DNA of 64,000 nucleotides from Actinostola sp. cb2023 (GCA_033675265.1 JAUJYZ010000853.1:1-64000), one strand, 5' to 3'; counted from the first letter of the stretch, positions 43,448 through 55,500 are shown. Notes: a model not told the origin generated them from the sequence alone. Numbers and translations: made by a program.

Positions 43448-46400
43448 ATGACAATGTTTTTGTTCGCAATGTGGACTCAAAAGTGTAGTTGATGCAAAAT
43501 ACTGTCATGCCTGTGGCTCAAAATGTGAAAACAATCCTTCCAGTTCCAGTGCATCCACAACTTGCACAAGTGGTCTTTCGTCGGTAGGGAACTTCCCAAC
43601 CTACGAAAATTTTAGACTTCGTAAAGAAGTGGACAGGTCCAAACACTTCAAAAAGAAGCAAAAGTTATCTGATCAGGGTATGCAAGATGTACATGTAACC
43701 ATACAAATTGGTTTCATGATAGCTAAGGACGGTGATCTTGTAATCAAGCGAGGTTCATATCTACCTTTAAAAGTTAAACCTTCAATAAGAGCCAGTGAGT
43801 TACTTCAGATGGCCGTGGAAAAGCAAAGCCGCTTTAATAAAGATATGATGAAAGATCCTATCGGATACAAGATCCTATATTCTGACAAGAGAGAAGTTGA
43901 AAACATTCCAGGAAAAGAAGTTCCGTTTGTGCTACAAACTTACAAGGAAGATATTGGAAAACCCTTTACAAGAATTTGTTTCTTTTTGTGCACTCAAATA
44001 GACTATTTAGATTATATCTCTTGTTCTGCACGATATTCAGATTCAGATGATAGCGAAGAAGGAAGTGATGTAAAGAAAAACGTTTTGGCTAGTGCAAAAA
44101 CAAGTGAACATACAGGCCGTACATGCACCATAACCAGTAACAGTATGACAAATGATGGTCTACAAACCCAGCAAAGTGCATTTGCATCTGTCCCACTTAC
44201 TGGAAAGCCAACAAGTTCAATAGATCTCACCGACGAAACCCTCACCGACATAAAAACTAATTTGGTACGTAACCATGATTATAAGCTTGTGTATTTAATG
44301 TAAATAATATGTACCAGTTGATCCTCTCCCCAGAAACTCAGACCATTCAAGGGGTGGGTATTCAAGGGGTAGCCTGGGTTTGCTGGCAATTTTATCAGTG
44401 GTGCAAAAACTAGACATACATGTCTACATTGTAGACTATGAGCTGTGCCTCTGTTTTCCTAGGTAACTATCTCTGTTGGTTCACTATTTTACAGCTAATT
44501 TACGTCACGCGTGACCAGTAAATCAGAACATTCAAATGAAGTTTTGAAGTCTAGACTCGAACATTTAGACAGAAAAATCAAATCTCCACAAATATATCTA
44601 TAAGAAAAAAAGTATCAGATATCTGTTTACTCAGGCTGTTGTGATTGCAGAGTATGTAGGCTTAGCTGGCACAAATTTTCATCCAATTTAATTTTACTTT
44701 TATGAACTTTTTTTAGAAAATATTTAGTGGTCTGTAGGAGATTCCGTTGGACTTTGCAATGTTCATTTGAACCGTTATTTGAAATATTGATTTCAAATGT
44801 TCGAATTACTGGTCACTCGTGACGTAAATTACCTGTAATATTTTGGCTGAGAGCAGATTGAGTACAAATCAGTTAAAAACCTAAAATGTGGGGAAGGGCT
44901 CCCCTCCCATTAGGCTCAGTTTCCAGCCATGGGGTTTCGTGGGCCCGTGATACTCTCCCCTGTGAGTATCGCGGGTGCATGAAACCCCAACGGCTCAGTG
45001 GAAACTGAGCCTACCCTCCCATTGGATCTATTTGATTAGGCCCATGCCAACAACCAGATAAAAACACAGTTGTATAGTGATGAAAAAACCCGAATAGTGA
45101 CCAAAGAAAATAGAGAGGCTCAGATCGAGTCTAACAGTATTAGTGTCATTATATGACTTATGACATACTTTACAAATGTGAAAAATTATTGGCAAGCTGA
45201 AAATCAAAAAATATAAATAAGTAGAATTTACAGTCCTTCATCAAAGTAAAGAGCTTGTATAAGCTCACAAAAACATTTACCACTTCATATATTATTATTT
45301 TATATTTCATATTTTATTATTATATTTCAGTCTATTCTCAACAAAGACAACAGTGACTCTGCAAATCTGACAACACTGAAGGAAATGTTCCCAAACATGG
45401 GGCAATCGAGTATCAAAGATGCATGGGAAAAGGGGAATAAATCCATGGATGACAGTGTAAATATTCTGTTGAACATGAGGCCCTCTAAGTTATCTGATGT
45501 GCAACAATTGCAAGAAGAATACGCATCTTGTCTCACCCATGGTTCTGAACCATATGACATAGATTCTGATGAGTTTGACAAGCCTACATACTTCATTTAC
45601 GATACTCAAGAACGTACCTCTCCTGCAGAAGAAGGATGGTTAAAAGAGGTAAATACTATGTAAATACGGTTAAAACACTGGGATTACCGTATAATAAGTA
45701 TTCACTTGCAGCACACAAGTATTTGTATCTTTTTATTTCAATGTTTTATATTTTTAAATCATCAATCCAATTTAACTACATGCATTATTATGTTGTTTAA
45801 ACCATATGTAGGCTCTCCAGGAGGTTGCACATCGACTTAATAATGACGATCACTTAAGAGTTAAAGTGAGAAGAAAACAAGCATGGAGGGACTTTAAGCT
45901 AAAGCTGGGTAGATTTACAGATGAAGATTTAAAGTGCAGACTTAAAGTACAGTTTGTTGGTGAGCCGGCGGTCGATGAGGGGGGGCCCAGACGAGAACTG
46001 TTCTGCCTAATTGACCGCATGGTCTCCCAACAACTAATGATTGGCGAAGAAGGGATGAAAAGTTTTTCTCACAATATGATTTCTTTACAACATAATGAAT
46101 ATTTCTTATATGGCCAGTGCGTAGCAATGTCATTACTTCAAGGTTCTCCTGGACCAAAGTGTTTTTCCCCAAGTGTCACCAGTTATATTTTGGGTGGAGA
46201 TATCTACAAGATTAATGCATCTGCAGAGGAGGTGCCAGATTATGAAGTACGGCACAAATTATTGAAAGTCAAGGCAATCACTGACTCAAAAGAGTTTGAA
46301 GATGCAGCCTCATATGATTTTAATGAAAGGTTTTCCGCCGGATACTGTAAGCCTCTCGTACAAATAGTTGACAAGGATGAATTTGAAAGATGTATTGCAC

Positions 46401-46942
46401 TTAATTATACAGTTTCCTCATGTCAGGCAGAACTAAACCAATTTATGAAGGGTTTGGAGCTGCACAATGTCCTCAGTGTTCTAAGGTCACATCCAAACCA
46501 GAGCAGAAAGCTGTTTCAAGGCAAAACTGAACCTCTCACAGCAGAGATCTTGGATGGCATATTTGAGCCAGAACTTTCCCCAGTGGGAAATATAAAAAGA
46601 GAAAAAGAAGAGGAAATTCTGTTTAATCTTAACCACTTCTTGGAAGAAATAGAGAAAGGAAAAGTTGAGTACATTGGTGATGAACATTGGAGTGCAACAA
46701 AGCTCACACTTGGTAGCATCCTAAGTTTCATTACAGGGGCTACTAATATTCCTGCTGTTGGATTTGGTACTACTCCTGTGATCAAATTTCATCATGATGC
46801 ACCAGTGGGGTGGAAGCCCACTGCCAACACTTGTGCTAATGAGCTTACTTTGCCTGTTAATAGTACTCTCGAAGTTTATGACTCTTTCAAGACTGAAATG
46901 GTCACATGTCTCCAGAGTGCCCAGGGCTTTGGATTGTTGTAA
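43448..46942 (+). CDS. CUE- and HECT-domain protein (E3 ubiquitin ligase-like) encoded by the transposon
   Basis: Exons 43,448-44,264, 45,331-45,648 and 45,812-46,942 join in phase 0 to about 754 residues. The N-terminus is a zinc ribbon (QCGLKSVVDAKYCHACG). A beta-rich region follows at about residues 75-185, possibly ubiquitin-like. Exon 2 has a CUE domain, a ubiquitin-binding fold (LKEMFPNMGQSSIKDAWEKG). Exon 3 is a HECT domain: VQFVGEPAVDEGGPRRELF, FGTTPVIKFHHDAP and a catalytic-loop TANTCANELTLP, with Cys at about residue 719, ending GFGLL. HECT enzymes carry ubiquitin on that Cys. The first exon is one T too long at 43,455-43,459 for the ribbon to start at the ATG; this is a frameshift or a sequence error. 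It is convergent with the transposase gene. Similar proteins are often annotated as G2E3-like in cnidarians and fish. Confidence 0.88.
44491..44836. mobile_element. Inverted-repeat element in HECT gene intron 1
   Basis: The left ACAGCTAATTTACGTCACGC with GTGACCAGTAA pairs with the right TTACTGGTCACTCGTGACGT and AAATTACCTGT. It has no ORF. Confidence 0.82.
44911..45013. mobile_element. Small inverted-repeat element in HECT gene intron 1
   Basis: TAGGCTCAGTTTCCAGCCAT pairs with TCAGTGGAAACTGAGCCTA. Inner GGGGTTTC pairs with GAAACCCC, and GATACTC with GAGTATC. The whole element is close to a hairpin. Confidence 0.85.
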
Positions 46943-47319
46943 TGCTCTATTAAATACCTAGACAAACAGCTATTCAATATATACCTCCAAGCTGAAATTC
47001 CAAGGGTATATTTTAATTACTTTTTATCAGCCCATGTTGCTGTTGTTGTTTATAAAGTTATAACACGTTTATAATTATTGTTAAGCTCTTGTTTGGGGCT
47101 ACATAATAATTAGCTCTTCTGAAATGACATTGTTTTATATTATTTTCATAGACTTTACCTATGAAGGCTTCAGACAACCTTCCATATATTCTAGTACACA
47201 AAAATCTTGTTTACAGTTCAAATTATGGTTCATAGAAGTTGAATAAATATCTTACATGTATCAAGCAATAATTAATTAATTGCAATTACCATATATTGCA
47301 TCACTGCAGTTCATTGTAT

Positions 47320-48122
47320 TTATGCATCAAGCTGTATTTGTTTGAATCTTTGGAAGAGATTAAATGCATCTCTCTCATTGACTGGATATTCCCATCCATT
47401 AGAGTCACTTATATACTCAAAATATTCTTGGTATGTGTCCTCCTCAATATCTATCTCACATTGCTGTTCCATTTCGCTTATATTTTCTTGAGATACTGGC
47501 ACCATGCAGTCCACAGAACCTGAATTTTCTGGTAGGTAATACAAAATATCTGGGACACCTGCTACTGTATCGTGTCTTGAGCGCCTTATATAGTGGCTAT
47601 TCCAATGGTCTCTGACTTTGTCAAGTTCATATTGAAGTAGCTTCGAAAAACAAAACCACAAACATCTCATGTGAAAGATGTTCCCTAATTCAAGCACTCC
47701 TGATTGTTGCATATCCTTAAAGAAGTCTATCCACCAGCTGGATCGACTTCTTCTAAAAGACGACCACCATCCCTCGATCCTCTGATTAGAAGGCGAAGAA
47801 CCATATCGATGAGCCTTGGCTCCTGAAAAATCATCATTACCATGTGCTCTAAAGAAACACTGCATCCCTGCTATAACACAATTCTCTGTCCCACAATCAG
47901 ATCTTACCACTCTTGGGCAACCTCTTAAATTCTGAACAGAATCTAAATACAATCTTGCTGTAATCTTGGGATCATTATTAAATTGTACAAGTTCCAACCA
48001 TAGTATTCTCCGACTGTATCCACAAATACACCCATGAATGGGGAAGCCATAAGGCTTGAGCTTGTCATATCCTTAAGATATAAGGACAAATAATGTGAAC
48101 ATTTAGGGATGGACCATTATAT

Positions 48123-48204
<82 letters not shown>

Positions 48205-48995
48205 GGTCAATTTTTCCTGAGCTCGATTATTTTTTTTCTGTCAATTTTTTTTTTCATCTACCCCAAGAGTAGAAAGGATTGCTCAATTTATTTTCCTTTG
48301 CCTAGTTGTGCATGAACAGGATTTTTTTTTGGGTAATTGCTCAACTCCCCCCCCCCCCCCAAATATATATATGCCTGAAATGGGAGGGATCAAATTACAA
48401 TAACATTACTTGATTATAATTTAAATATGGGGTGTCACACATATAAGTTGATGCATCACTGTCCGCAACACAATGTTCTGTTTTGAAACTAACATAACTT
48501 GATTAAAAAAAGCTCACCATCAATGTGCCAGCAAAAGTTTGGTCCACTCGACACATAATTCCTTCTAGTAAGCCGTCTTGCTACTCTCTCCTCTACTCCC
48601 TTTGGATCAATTTCTTTCATGATTTTACGAACCAAACTGCGTGGAACGTGCATGTGGTGTCTCAATCTAAGAGCATGCCAAATGTATCTGTATCCTGCTA
48701 ATTCACCTGCTCCTTGCATTTCCCGTCTAATATATTCTGTAATGATATCTTCATCCAAGAGATTACCCTTCCTCTTTAGGCCCATTTCCTGTAATTTCCT
48801 TTTCAGAGTCCTCACGTGCATCGATATTCCATGTTTGTGCAGCAAACCAACAATGTCGTCATAGCGATATCCACGATGAAAGTACAATTTAATCAGGGAG
48901 TCAGTGGAGTTGGTACTATTTTCCAAATTTGCACCACAACTATAGCAGAAGTGTGCGTGACAATCGTTGTTAACGCCACACACAATGCACAGCAT
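47320..48995 (-). CDS. IS3EU-like DDE transposase
   Basis: Two exons (48,518-48,995 and 47,320-48,071) join at GATG/GTGAGC and TTAAG/GATATG to give 409 residues. The N-terminus is a zinc ribbon (MLCIVCG, FCYSCGANLENS). Next comes a helix-turn-helix-like region (YRYDDIVGLLHKHGISMHVR) and an IS3-type segment (GYRYIWHALRLRHHMHVPRS). The integrase-fold catalytic core has WHID (Asp159), VRSDCGTEN (Asp218) and NQRIEGWWS (Glu259), so a complete D-D-E triad is present. The C-terminal part is acidic (EMEQQCEIDIEEDTYQEYFE). The intron contains a poly-G hairpin element. Start chosen: the ATG that opens directly onto the zinc ribbon. No frameshift was found. It should cut and rejoin the element's ends in the nucleus. 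Confidence 0.9.
48113..48375. mobile_element. Poly-G/poly-C-ended hairpin element in transposase intron
   Basis: TATATTTGGGGG with 78 consecutive G (48,125-48,202) faces CCCCCCAAATATATAT at about 48,348-48,369. Both ends share the inverted TATATTTGGGG. The Gly-rich ORF over it is an artefact. Similar G or C runs recur near 50,525, 51,166 and 56,530. Confidence 0.7.
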
Positions 48996-49146
48996 TATCA
49001 GTGATTTTTTTAGATAATAACATACATGTACTCTACTCCCGGTCTATATCTACTTCACCAATATCAAGATGGCGGTTTGCCAGGTAACTAAGCTCTTTCT
49101 AGAACCCAGTCCCAATCGGCAAACTGCGCGCGCAGTACTTATCGTC

Positions 49147-49460
49147 TAACATGCAGCAACTCGTCTAACATGCAGCAACTCGTCTAACATGCAGCAACTC
49201 GTCTATAACTTGCAGCAACTCGTCTAACATGCAGCAACTCGTCTAACATGCAGCAACTCGTTTCTAACATGCAGCAACTCGTCTAACATGCAGCAACTCG
49301 TTTCTAACATGCAGCAACTCGTCTAACATGCAGCAACTCGTTTCTAACATGCAGCAACTCGTCTAACATGCAGCAACTCGTTTCTAACATGCAGCAACTC
49401 GTCTAACATGCAGCAACTCGTTTCTAACATGCAGCAACTCGTCTAACATGCAGCATGTCC
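49147..49460 (-). repeat. Right subterminal array of 19-21-bp units
   Basis: Fifteen full units plus a terminal partial unit of TCTAACATGCAGCAACTCG lie in inverted orientation to the left array. One unit has the same variant (TATAACTTGCAGC) as one on the left. In the outer part, units with and without the TT insertion alternate regularly. Confidence 0.95.
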
Positions 49461-49482
49461 CCTATGGGCCACCGTAATTATG

Positions 49483-49556
49483 TCCAAGAGCTTTAACACT
49501 ATTATCATATAATCGCTATAATTGTTAGGGTGGCATAATATATTTGCATTGCATAT
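49483..49556 (+). repeat. Dispersed repeat flanking the IS3EU-like insertion (right half)
   Basis: TCCAAGAGCTTTAACACTAT continues the dispersed repeat interrupted by the transposon. It stays alignable to 58,730-58,806 up to GCATTGCATATTG. Confidence 0.85.
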
Positions 49557-49937
49557 TGGTACCTTTTGCGTTCGGGATATTGGGTACCTATTGCGGTCGG
49601 GATATAGAGTTCCTTCTGCGGTCGGGATATAGGGTTCCTTTTGCGGTCGCGATATAGGGTACCTTTTGCGGTCGGGATATAGGGTTCCTTTTGCGGTCGC
49701 GATATAGGGTACCTTTTGCGTTCGCCGGATATAGCATACCTTGTGCGGTCGTGATATAGGATACCTTTTGCGGTCGGGGTATAGCGTACCTTATGCGATC
49801 AGGATATAAGATACCTTTTGCGGTCGGGATATAGGGTCCCTTTTGCGGTTGGGATATCGGCTCCCTTTTGCGGTCGGGATATAGGGTCCCTTTTGCATTC
49901 GGGATATAGGTTACATTTTGAGGTCGGGATATATAAT
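49557..49937 (-). repeat. 26-bp tandem array
   Basis: About 14 units of GGTACCTTTTGCGGTCGGGA followed by TATAGG, with point variants. The 26-bp period and the ORFs across it give repetitive TyrProAspArg-rich peptides, which are artefacts. Confidence 0.9.
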
Positions 49938-52117
49938 TGACGCGCCCAATTACACCGTTTTTTGTGTCGGTCCGACCTTTGTGTCGGAAAGCGATCAACA
50001 CAAAGAGCTACTGCAAAGGAGGCTACCAGCGTTATCATTGTTGCGAATTACAGTTTTACCAAATAAAACAGCGTCAGAAATAACGTTAATGGAAAATCGC
50101 AATTTTAAGTCTGGGAGAGGGTCAGGGGTCCGTAGAACACCTCTATCCGAATACGCCCTTAGTACCGCCCAGGCATCATCGTCATCATCATTAACTAGGA
50201 AAACTAGAAAGATATGTGAGCAATTTGACATGAAATTCATTGCCTGATGATGCGAATTGAAGTTTCTACAGCGCCACGAATAATGCCTAATTTCAAGTTT
50301 TGATACGTCGCTACTGGGCCCTGGCTGTTCAAAATGTTTGACGGTTTCTAACGCCGCCAGAAAAATATTTTGAACCAAACCAAACCTGTTTTAGTACTAA
50401 CCTTGATAAAGTCTTTCATTCGCTAGAGTTTCAGGAAAAATTATTTTAGGCGCGAATTTGAGTGGGTGGCTTTTAGGGAGACGGCCTCTTAAAGATTGAT
50501 TCACGCTTTTGCTCGAAAGCTAAAACCCCCCCCCCCCCCCCCCCCTTGTTTTGCATTAACATCACCCTAAAATAGGCTAAAATTTCGGGTCACAGTTTGG
50601 GCCTCTGTAAAACTCATATTACATGATTTTCTATAATACATTTACTTTGGTTGAAATATTTAGTGAATTCCCGATATAACGATTTTTCGGGAAAAGAGCC
50701 AAAAATATCGTTATATCGGGGTATTGTTCATAATTGATTTTTCATGTAGTGTCCGTTGTGCCTTATAGCTGTACCGGCGATGTAATCGCTATCGTAACAA
50801 ACTGTTGACAGACACGTTACAGTCCTTATGCAATGAGAATTTCAAATGGAAACGTTTTTATTTTCTCTCGCCAAACTTGGAATATGTGAAGTGCTACTGT
50901 AGGCCGAAGTGGTTGAAAATTATAAAATAGTTTTGACTGCTGGCTAGTCTTTGTTATTTTGATCGGCTATCATTTAGAAGGGCGAGAAGGATACGCTTGC
51001 AGGCAAACCCTTAAATTGTGAAAAACGGCCCTTGACATTTGACGGTTGAATGAATTCATATGCATTGTTTATTGTTGCATTTACCAGTGAGTTTCTAACA
51101 AATTCCTTTTCAGAGTAGATTTTAATGTTACTCCACTTTCTTGTCATGAAGTAATAGTATGTCCACCCCCCCCCCCCCCCCCCCCCCCCTCTCGTTTCTT
51201 AACTCCCCTCTTTCTTCTCATTATTGCATAGTCCCTAAGAAGATGTTTTTTTTTGAAGAAGATAGGCAGTCGTAGAAATTAATTTCAATATTTTCATTGA
51301 TTACATAAGTCTATCAATATTTTAATTGCCGGTAAAAAAAGCGATTTATACTTCACCAATCTACGTGGTATCAATAAACTCGAGCATGTTAAAGCTTTTT
51401 TTTTTCCAGATTCATTAAAAACGACGTTTATCAAATATCTCCTTCCAGTTTCTACGCATGAATTTGATGTTTGGACATAAAGTGACAATTAGGGAACATT
51501 TCAAGCTTAAAAAAAAAAGAGTTTTGGTGGACAAGTTACCTCAAGGCGAGGGAAATAGATTTTTGAAAATGGGGTGATGGTTTTCATTCAACCCAAAAAT
51601 CGTTGGATGTGAAATTGTCATTTATCTTTAGTTTTGTTTTCACAATAAAAATGAAAATATGCAAGTACTTGACTTGGTCCGTCACGTGACATCTTTTGTC
51701 GTTCCCCATTCGTGAAAAATATCCAAATACAGTCTTTTTAAACACGTTATACGTGACAAGTTCACATCAAACGATTTTTGGAGTTAATGAAAAACAGCAG
51801 ATAGCCATTTCCCTCCATTTCGATTTTCCTATTTTCCTCATGTTGAGGTCAGGTGATTATCGAAAGTCAAGATGACGTCACACTTTGCAACATGTTTATT
51901 ACAAATATTTCTAAAAACAATACATTAATCAAAAACTCTTTGTTATATTGTTATTTCCATCACTAATCTATGTTATAAAATAAAGAAATTGTGTCATATG
52001 CACTTTAACATGCTTTAGAAATTATTGTTTTTGTTAATTCGATGAATTAGTACAGCCCCGTTCATGGGAATGACGGAAACGGGAGTGTAAGATAAATAAG
52101 CATACCTTAATGATGTA
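49938..52117. other. Intergenic, no gene recognised
   Basis: ORFs of about 110-127 codons overlap on both strands at 49,918-50,378 without a recognisable domain. C runs lie at 50,527-50,546 and 51,166-51,189. A hairpin with CCCGATATAACGATTTTT and AAAAATATCGTTATATCGGG lies at 50,672-50,724. Confidence 0.5.
51865..52085 (+). repeat. Dispersed direct repeat, copy 1
   Basis: CTTTGCAACATGTTTATTAC, then ACTCTTTGTTATATTGTTAT and GTGTCATATGCACTTTAACA, recur in the same order at 55,617-55,845. Both end near ACGGAAACGG. Confidence 0.85.
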
Positions 52118-52266
52118 TTGCTAGAGTGCTATTTAGAAAAGCGTGAAATAGTACTAACTTTAAATAATACTAAATATAGGTATATCTATTGTTTTATATT
52201 GTGTCATTAGTGCTACTTAGAACTAATTAGTTATTTAGTTTTCAAGCTTTTCTAAATTGCACTCTA
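52118..52266. mobile_element. MITE with TAGAGTGC ends, copy 1
   Basis: The left CTAGAGTGCTATTTAGAAAA pairs with the right TTTTCTAAATTGCACTCTA. The internal AATAGTACTAA and TTAGTGCTA palindromes match copy 2 at 53,763-53,910. Confidence 0.85.
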
Positions 52267-52547
52267 CAGTTCTAACAAAATAACTGTGAAATAGTACTAT
52301 TGCTAAATAGTACTATATAGTGTTATTTTTATCATTTGCTGCTGTTTCATGAGTGGAATTTAGCACTAATTAGTTAGTCCAATTTCACGGTTACATTGTT
52401 TCTACTCTAGCGGTATATTTATTTTTCTCATACCTAGAAACACTGATTCTTTAAATGTTGCTTGTGTTTGCGTTGCTCGGCGGGTGAACCGTATTTAAAT
52501 TGCAAATGTAAAACATCAATATCAATATTTTAAACAATTATAATGTT

Positions 52548-55500
52548 TCATGAGTGGTATTCGTTTTCTGTTGAAATATCCTCATTATGATTGTCAAGGA
52601 TGTACAACATTAAAAAGATGAATCTCCAACGATTCATGTGTTTCGTTATTCGCGAGAAGCCTGAAAGCCAGGAGAACAACTGCTCACAAACTTCGGTATT
52701 GACATCCTAGTTGAAAAGAAAATGTCTTGTTATCGAGCATAAAGAGTAACAAACTTGGGGAAATATAACCTCCTTGTTGAAAGGAGTTAGGGCACATTGT
52801 TGATATAGTGGTATTTAAAGGGGAAGATAGAACATAAGGGGATGGTTGCATATGTTAGGCGTATATTAAAAGGTTTCCAAATCATGATAGTTATCTCGTT
52901 CAAAATTGTAGTTGTAGTTTATTTCAGTTGACTGCATGATTTCATTGAGAAATACCATTTTAGTTTTGGCGTGTGATCCTGATTTATTGTTTCTATAACG
53001 ATAATGCTTGAGAAGATATATTTCTTTGTTTCAAATCAATTCAAGGAATAGAATTCTCCAATAAATAACATGTGCTGGTGTATATATAGCTATAACTAGG
53101 TACGATATTTCTACTTACCTTAAGTGCATCACAGTTATATGGATTGCAATTAGTTTTACACCACCGATCCACGTGATTTTTAAAATGAAATTTATCACAC
53201 AATATTTCAATTTGTGACAATTTCTTCGATGTTGAAGTTTTTTCAGATCGAACAGGATTCTGTGCAAATTTCTTGAGGTGACATGCATCGTCATAGCAAA
53301 TGATGTCTGGAATGAAAATTGCAACATGTCTTTATAAATAAGCATTTACTTTCAATTACAATATATTTTCTGAAACGTTTTATGTAAAAATATAAAATAG
53401 TGAAATGGGAAATATTTATCTTCAAAGGTAATCATTGGAGATGATATAGGTAAAAATAGGTTATTAAATCCTTTTCTTTAAATTAATATTTGGTTCAACC
53501 TTTTTTTAAATAGGTGTATTTTGATTCCCAGTCAGCTACGTGTTTATCGTTCGCTGTTACAGTTTAAATGTTTAATTATAAAGTAATTAAAATAGTAGGG
53601 GGCGTGAAGAATGTATAGTCAAGTTAAATAGTTTTTAAGTGCTATTGAACATTCAATTCACACTTGTTTTTCAGGTAATTGTTAACACTCTTCAGAAGTA
53701 ATTAGTATCTCCTTTGATATTGTTTGTAAATTGAGAGTTAATTGTGTGAAAATTGCTTTTTTAGAGTGCAATTTAGGAAAGTGTGAAATAGTACTAATTT
53801 TAAATAGTACTAAATAGTGCTATTTCTATTGTTTTCTATTGTTTCATTAGTGTTATTTAGTAACAATTAGTTATTTAGTTTTCAAGCTTTGCTAAATTGC
53901 ACTCTACTTCAAGTATATTTTTTACACACTAAAATTAAAAATAAATAAAAATGATAACTGAATGATACGACTTTTAAGATTTTTTCTTAAATTATTGTAA
54001 GACCGCTGAGAGCCAGTGTATCGCTCCTACAGTCGTTTATTAAAACACGGTATTTTCAAAGTAAGCATTCCTTTAGATTATTTTAAAGATAGGAATTATG
54101 AAATATCCCTTTCTATTTTGAAAATAAGCAATTCACCTGTGTTCTTCATGTGATCTTTAACCAATAATGTATGTAAATGAGCATACACTTGTGATTTGCT
54201 CTCACTTCCAAAAAGTTCTCTTACATCAGTAACCACACCACATGGTCTTTCAAATACTAGTATTCCTGTAAAATGAGAATAGGTGATTGATACTAAGAAG
54301 TGACATTACCCTATCTCCTTAAAATTAGTATCTTCTTAAGATAAAGTTAAGAAATGGAATGAGCACCTCGATATTAGTACGAATGTAATGTTTGGGTTCA
54401 TATTATGTAACACAAGATAGTAATATATGGTTTGGAAATATGTGTGGTGTAGCAAGCTCGTGCCATCAGTACAATCTTATATGCACTGTTATTTCTTCTG
54501 TGGTACATATTATCAACTGAAACTTATGATTTTTATTAATTTCGAGGTGCTCTCTTAATTTCTGAACTTCATTTTGACAGTGTTGCTTGATTTAAGGTGA
54601 TTATAAGTGCATGAGCTGACACTGTAACGTTTCGCAATGAAATAGAAGAATATAATGTGTTTTTATATTGTAACTATATATCTTATTGAAACGACCTCAG
54701 TGAACATTGTCAGTAATGTATCTTTCTCATTACAATGATATTTCCTTTCAAAGAGTTTTATTTAAAGTGCCTATAACCCCTGTGAGATTGTTTTAAAAAT
54801 CTATTCAATATAAGCTGAATAGTTGGTGGGTTCAGTATTTTGTGATTTGAACCTTGCGTTTATGAGTTATAGAGGTTTGAAATCTCAATATGCAAATTTG
54901 ATGACGTCTACCCAGTCTTCATTTATTATACAAAAACGCCCTTGTGCTGATTATTGACATTTGTAAACTTACATAATATTTTCACAGTCTTTATAAATGA
55001 TTTTATAACTTTTTCACCATTTCAATAAATAAGCTCTTCTTGGAAAAGTCTAAATAAGTTATGGCAAAAGCCTGGGTTGACGTCATCAAATTAAAATAAA
55101 TGTACCTTATAAAAGCATCCGTGGTTTTTATTGTTTTGATCTTTCCCTCTGATTCTGAATCTGACCTTAAAAATTGTTTCAAACGTTGACCTAGTTCGTT
55201 AACGTATACTTTCTTTTCATGATATATATTGCCTTTCTCCAAGATTTGCTGTAATCTTTCCGTTAAGTTATCCTTTTTCACCCAACTAGTTTGTGCATTA
55301 CTCCATTTGATCTGCAAAAAAAGTTTAATACATTAAACCGTATCATAAGAGAGTACTGATGACTAAAAATCTAATATAAATGGAATATTACGGGATATGG
55401 TTGGTTATGACAGTAGTGACTATATGAACTCCAGTCATACTTTTGTCCGACCATAAGACAAAACCATAAACAGGTAAAACTTCTAACTTTTTTGGTGATT

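Larger units (their letters stand above)
42987..49476. mobile_element. IS3EU-like DNA transposon, complete, with HECT ligase cargo
   Basis: The 6,490-bp element starts TACGGTGGCCCATAGGGGAC and ends with the complement. It is flanked by a 6-bp direct repeat, ATTATG (42,981-42,986 and 49,477-49,482). IS3EU elements are known for 6-bp duplications and an IS3-type DDE transposase, and both are seen here. The terminal inverted repeats include long arrays of a 19-bp unit and reach a shared GATATAAGTACTGCGCGCG-like border (left near 43,263, right near 49,125). Two convergent spliced genes fill the interior: a CUE+HECT protein (plus) and the transposase (minus). Only one break is visible, a T-run near the start of the HECT gene, so the element may be recently active. 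Confidence 0.93.

Noticed and set aside
48109..48315. Poly-glycine ORF
   Set aside because: It is a translation of the 78-G run in an intron.
49588..50001. Minus-strand ORF of 137 codons rich in Tyr, Pro, Asp and Arg
   Set aside because: It follows the 26-bp tandem array and has no domain outside it.
49918..50378. Opposed ORFs of 109 and 127 codons
   Set aside because: Neither has a domain, splice context or codon pattern that favours it.
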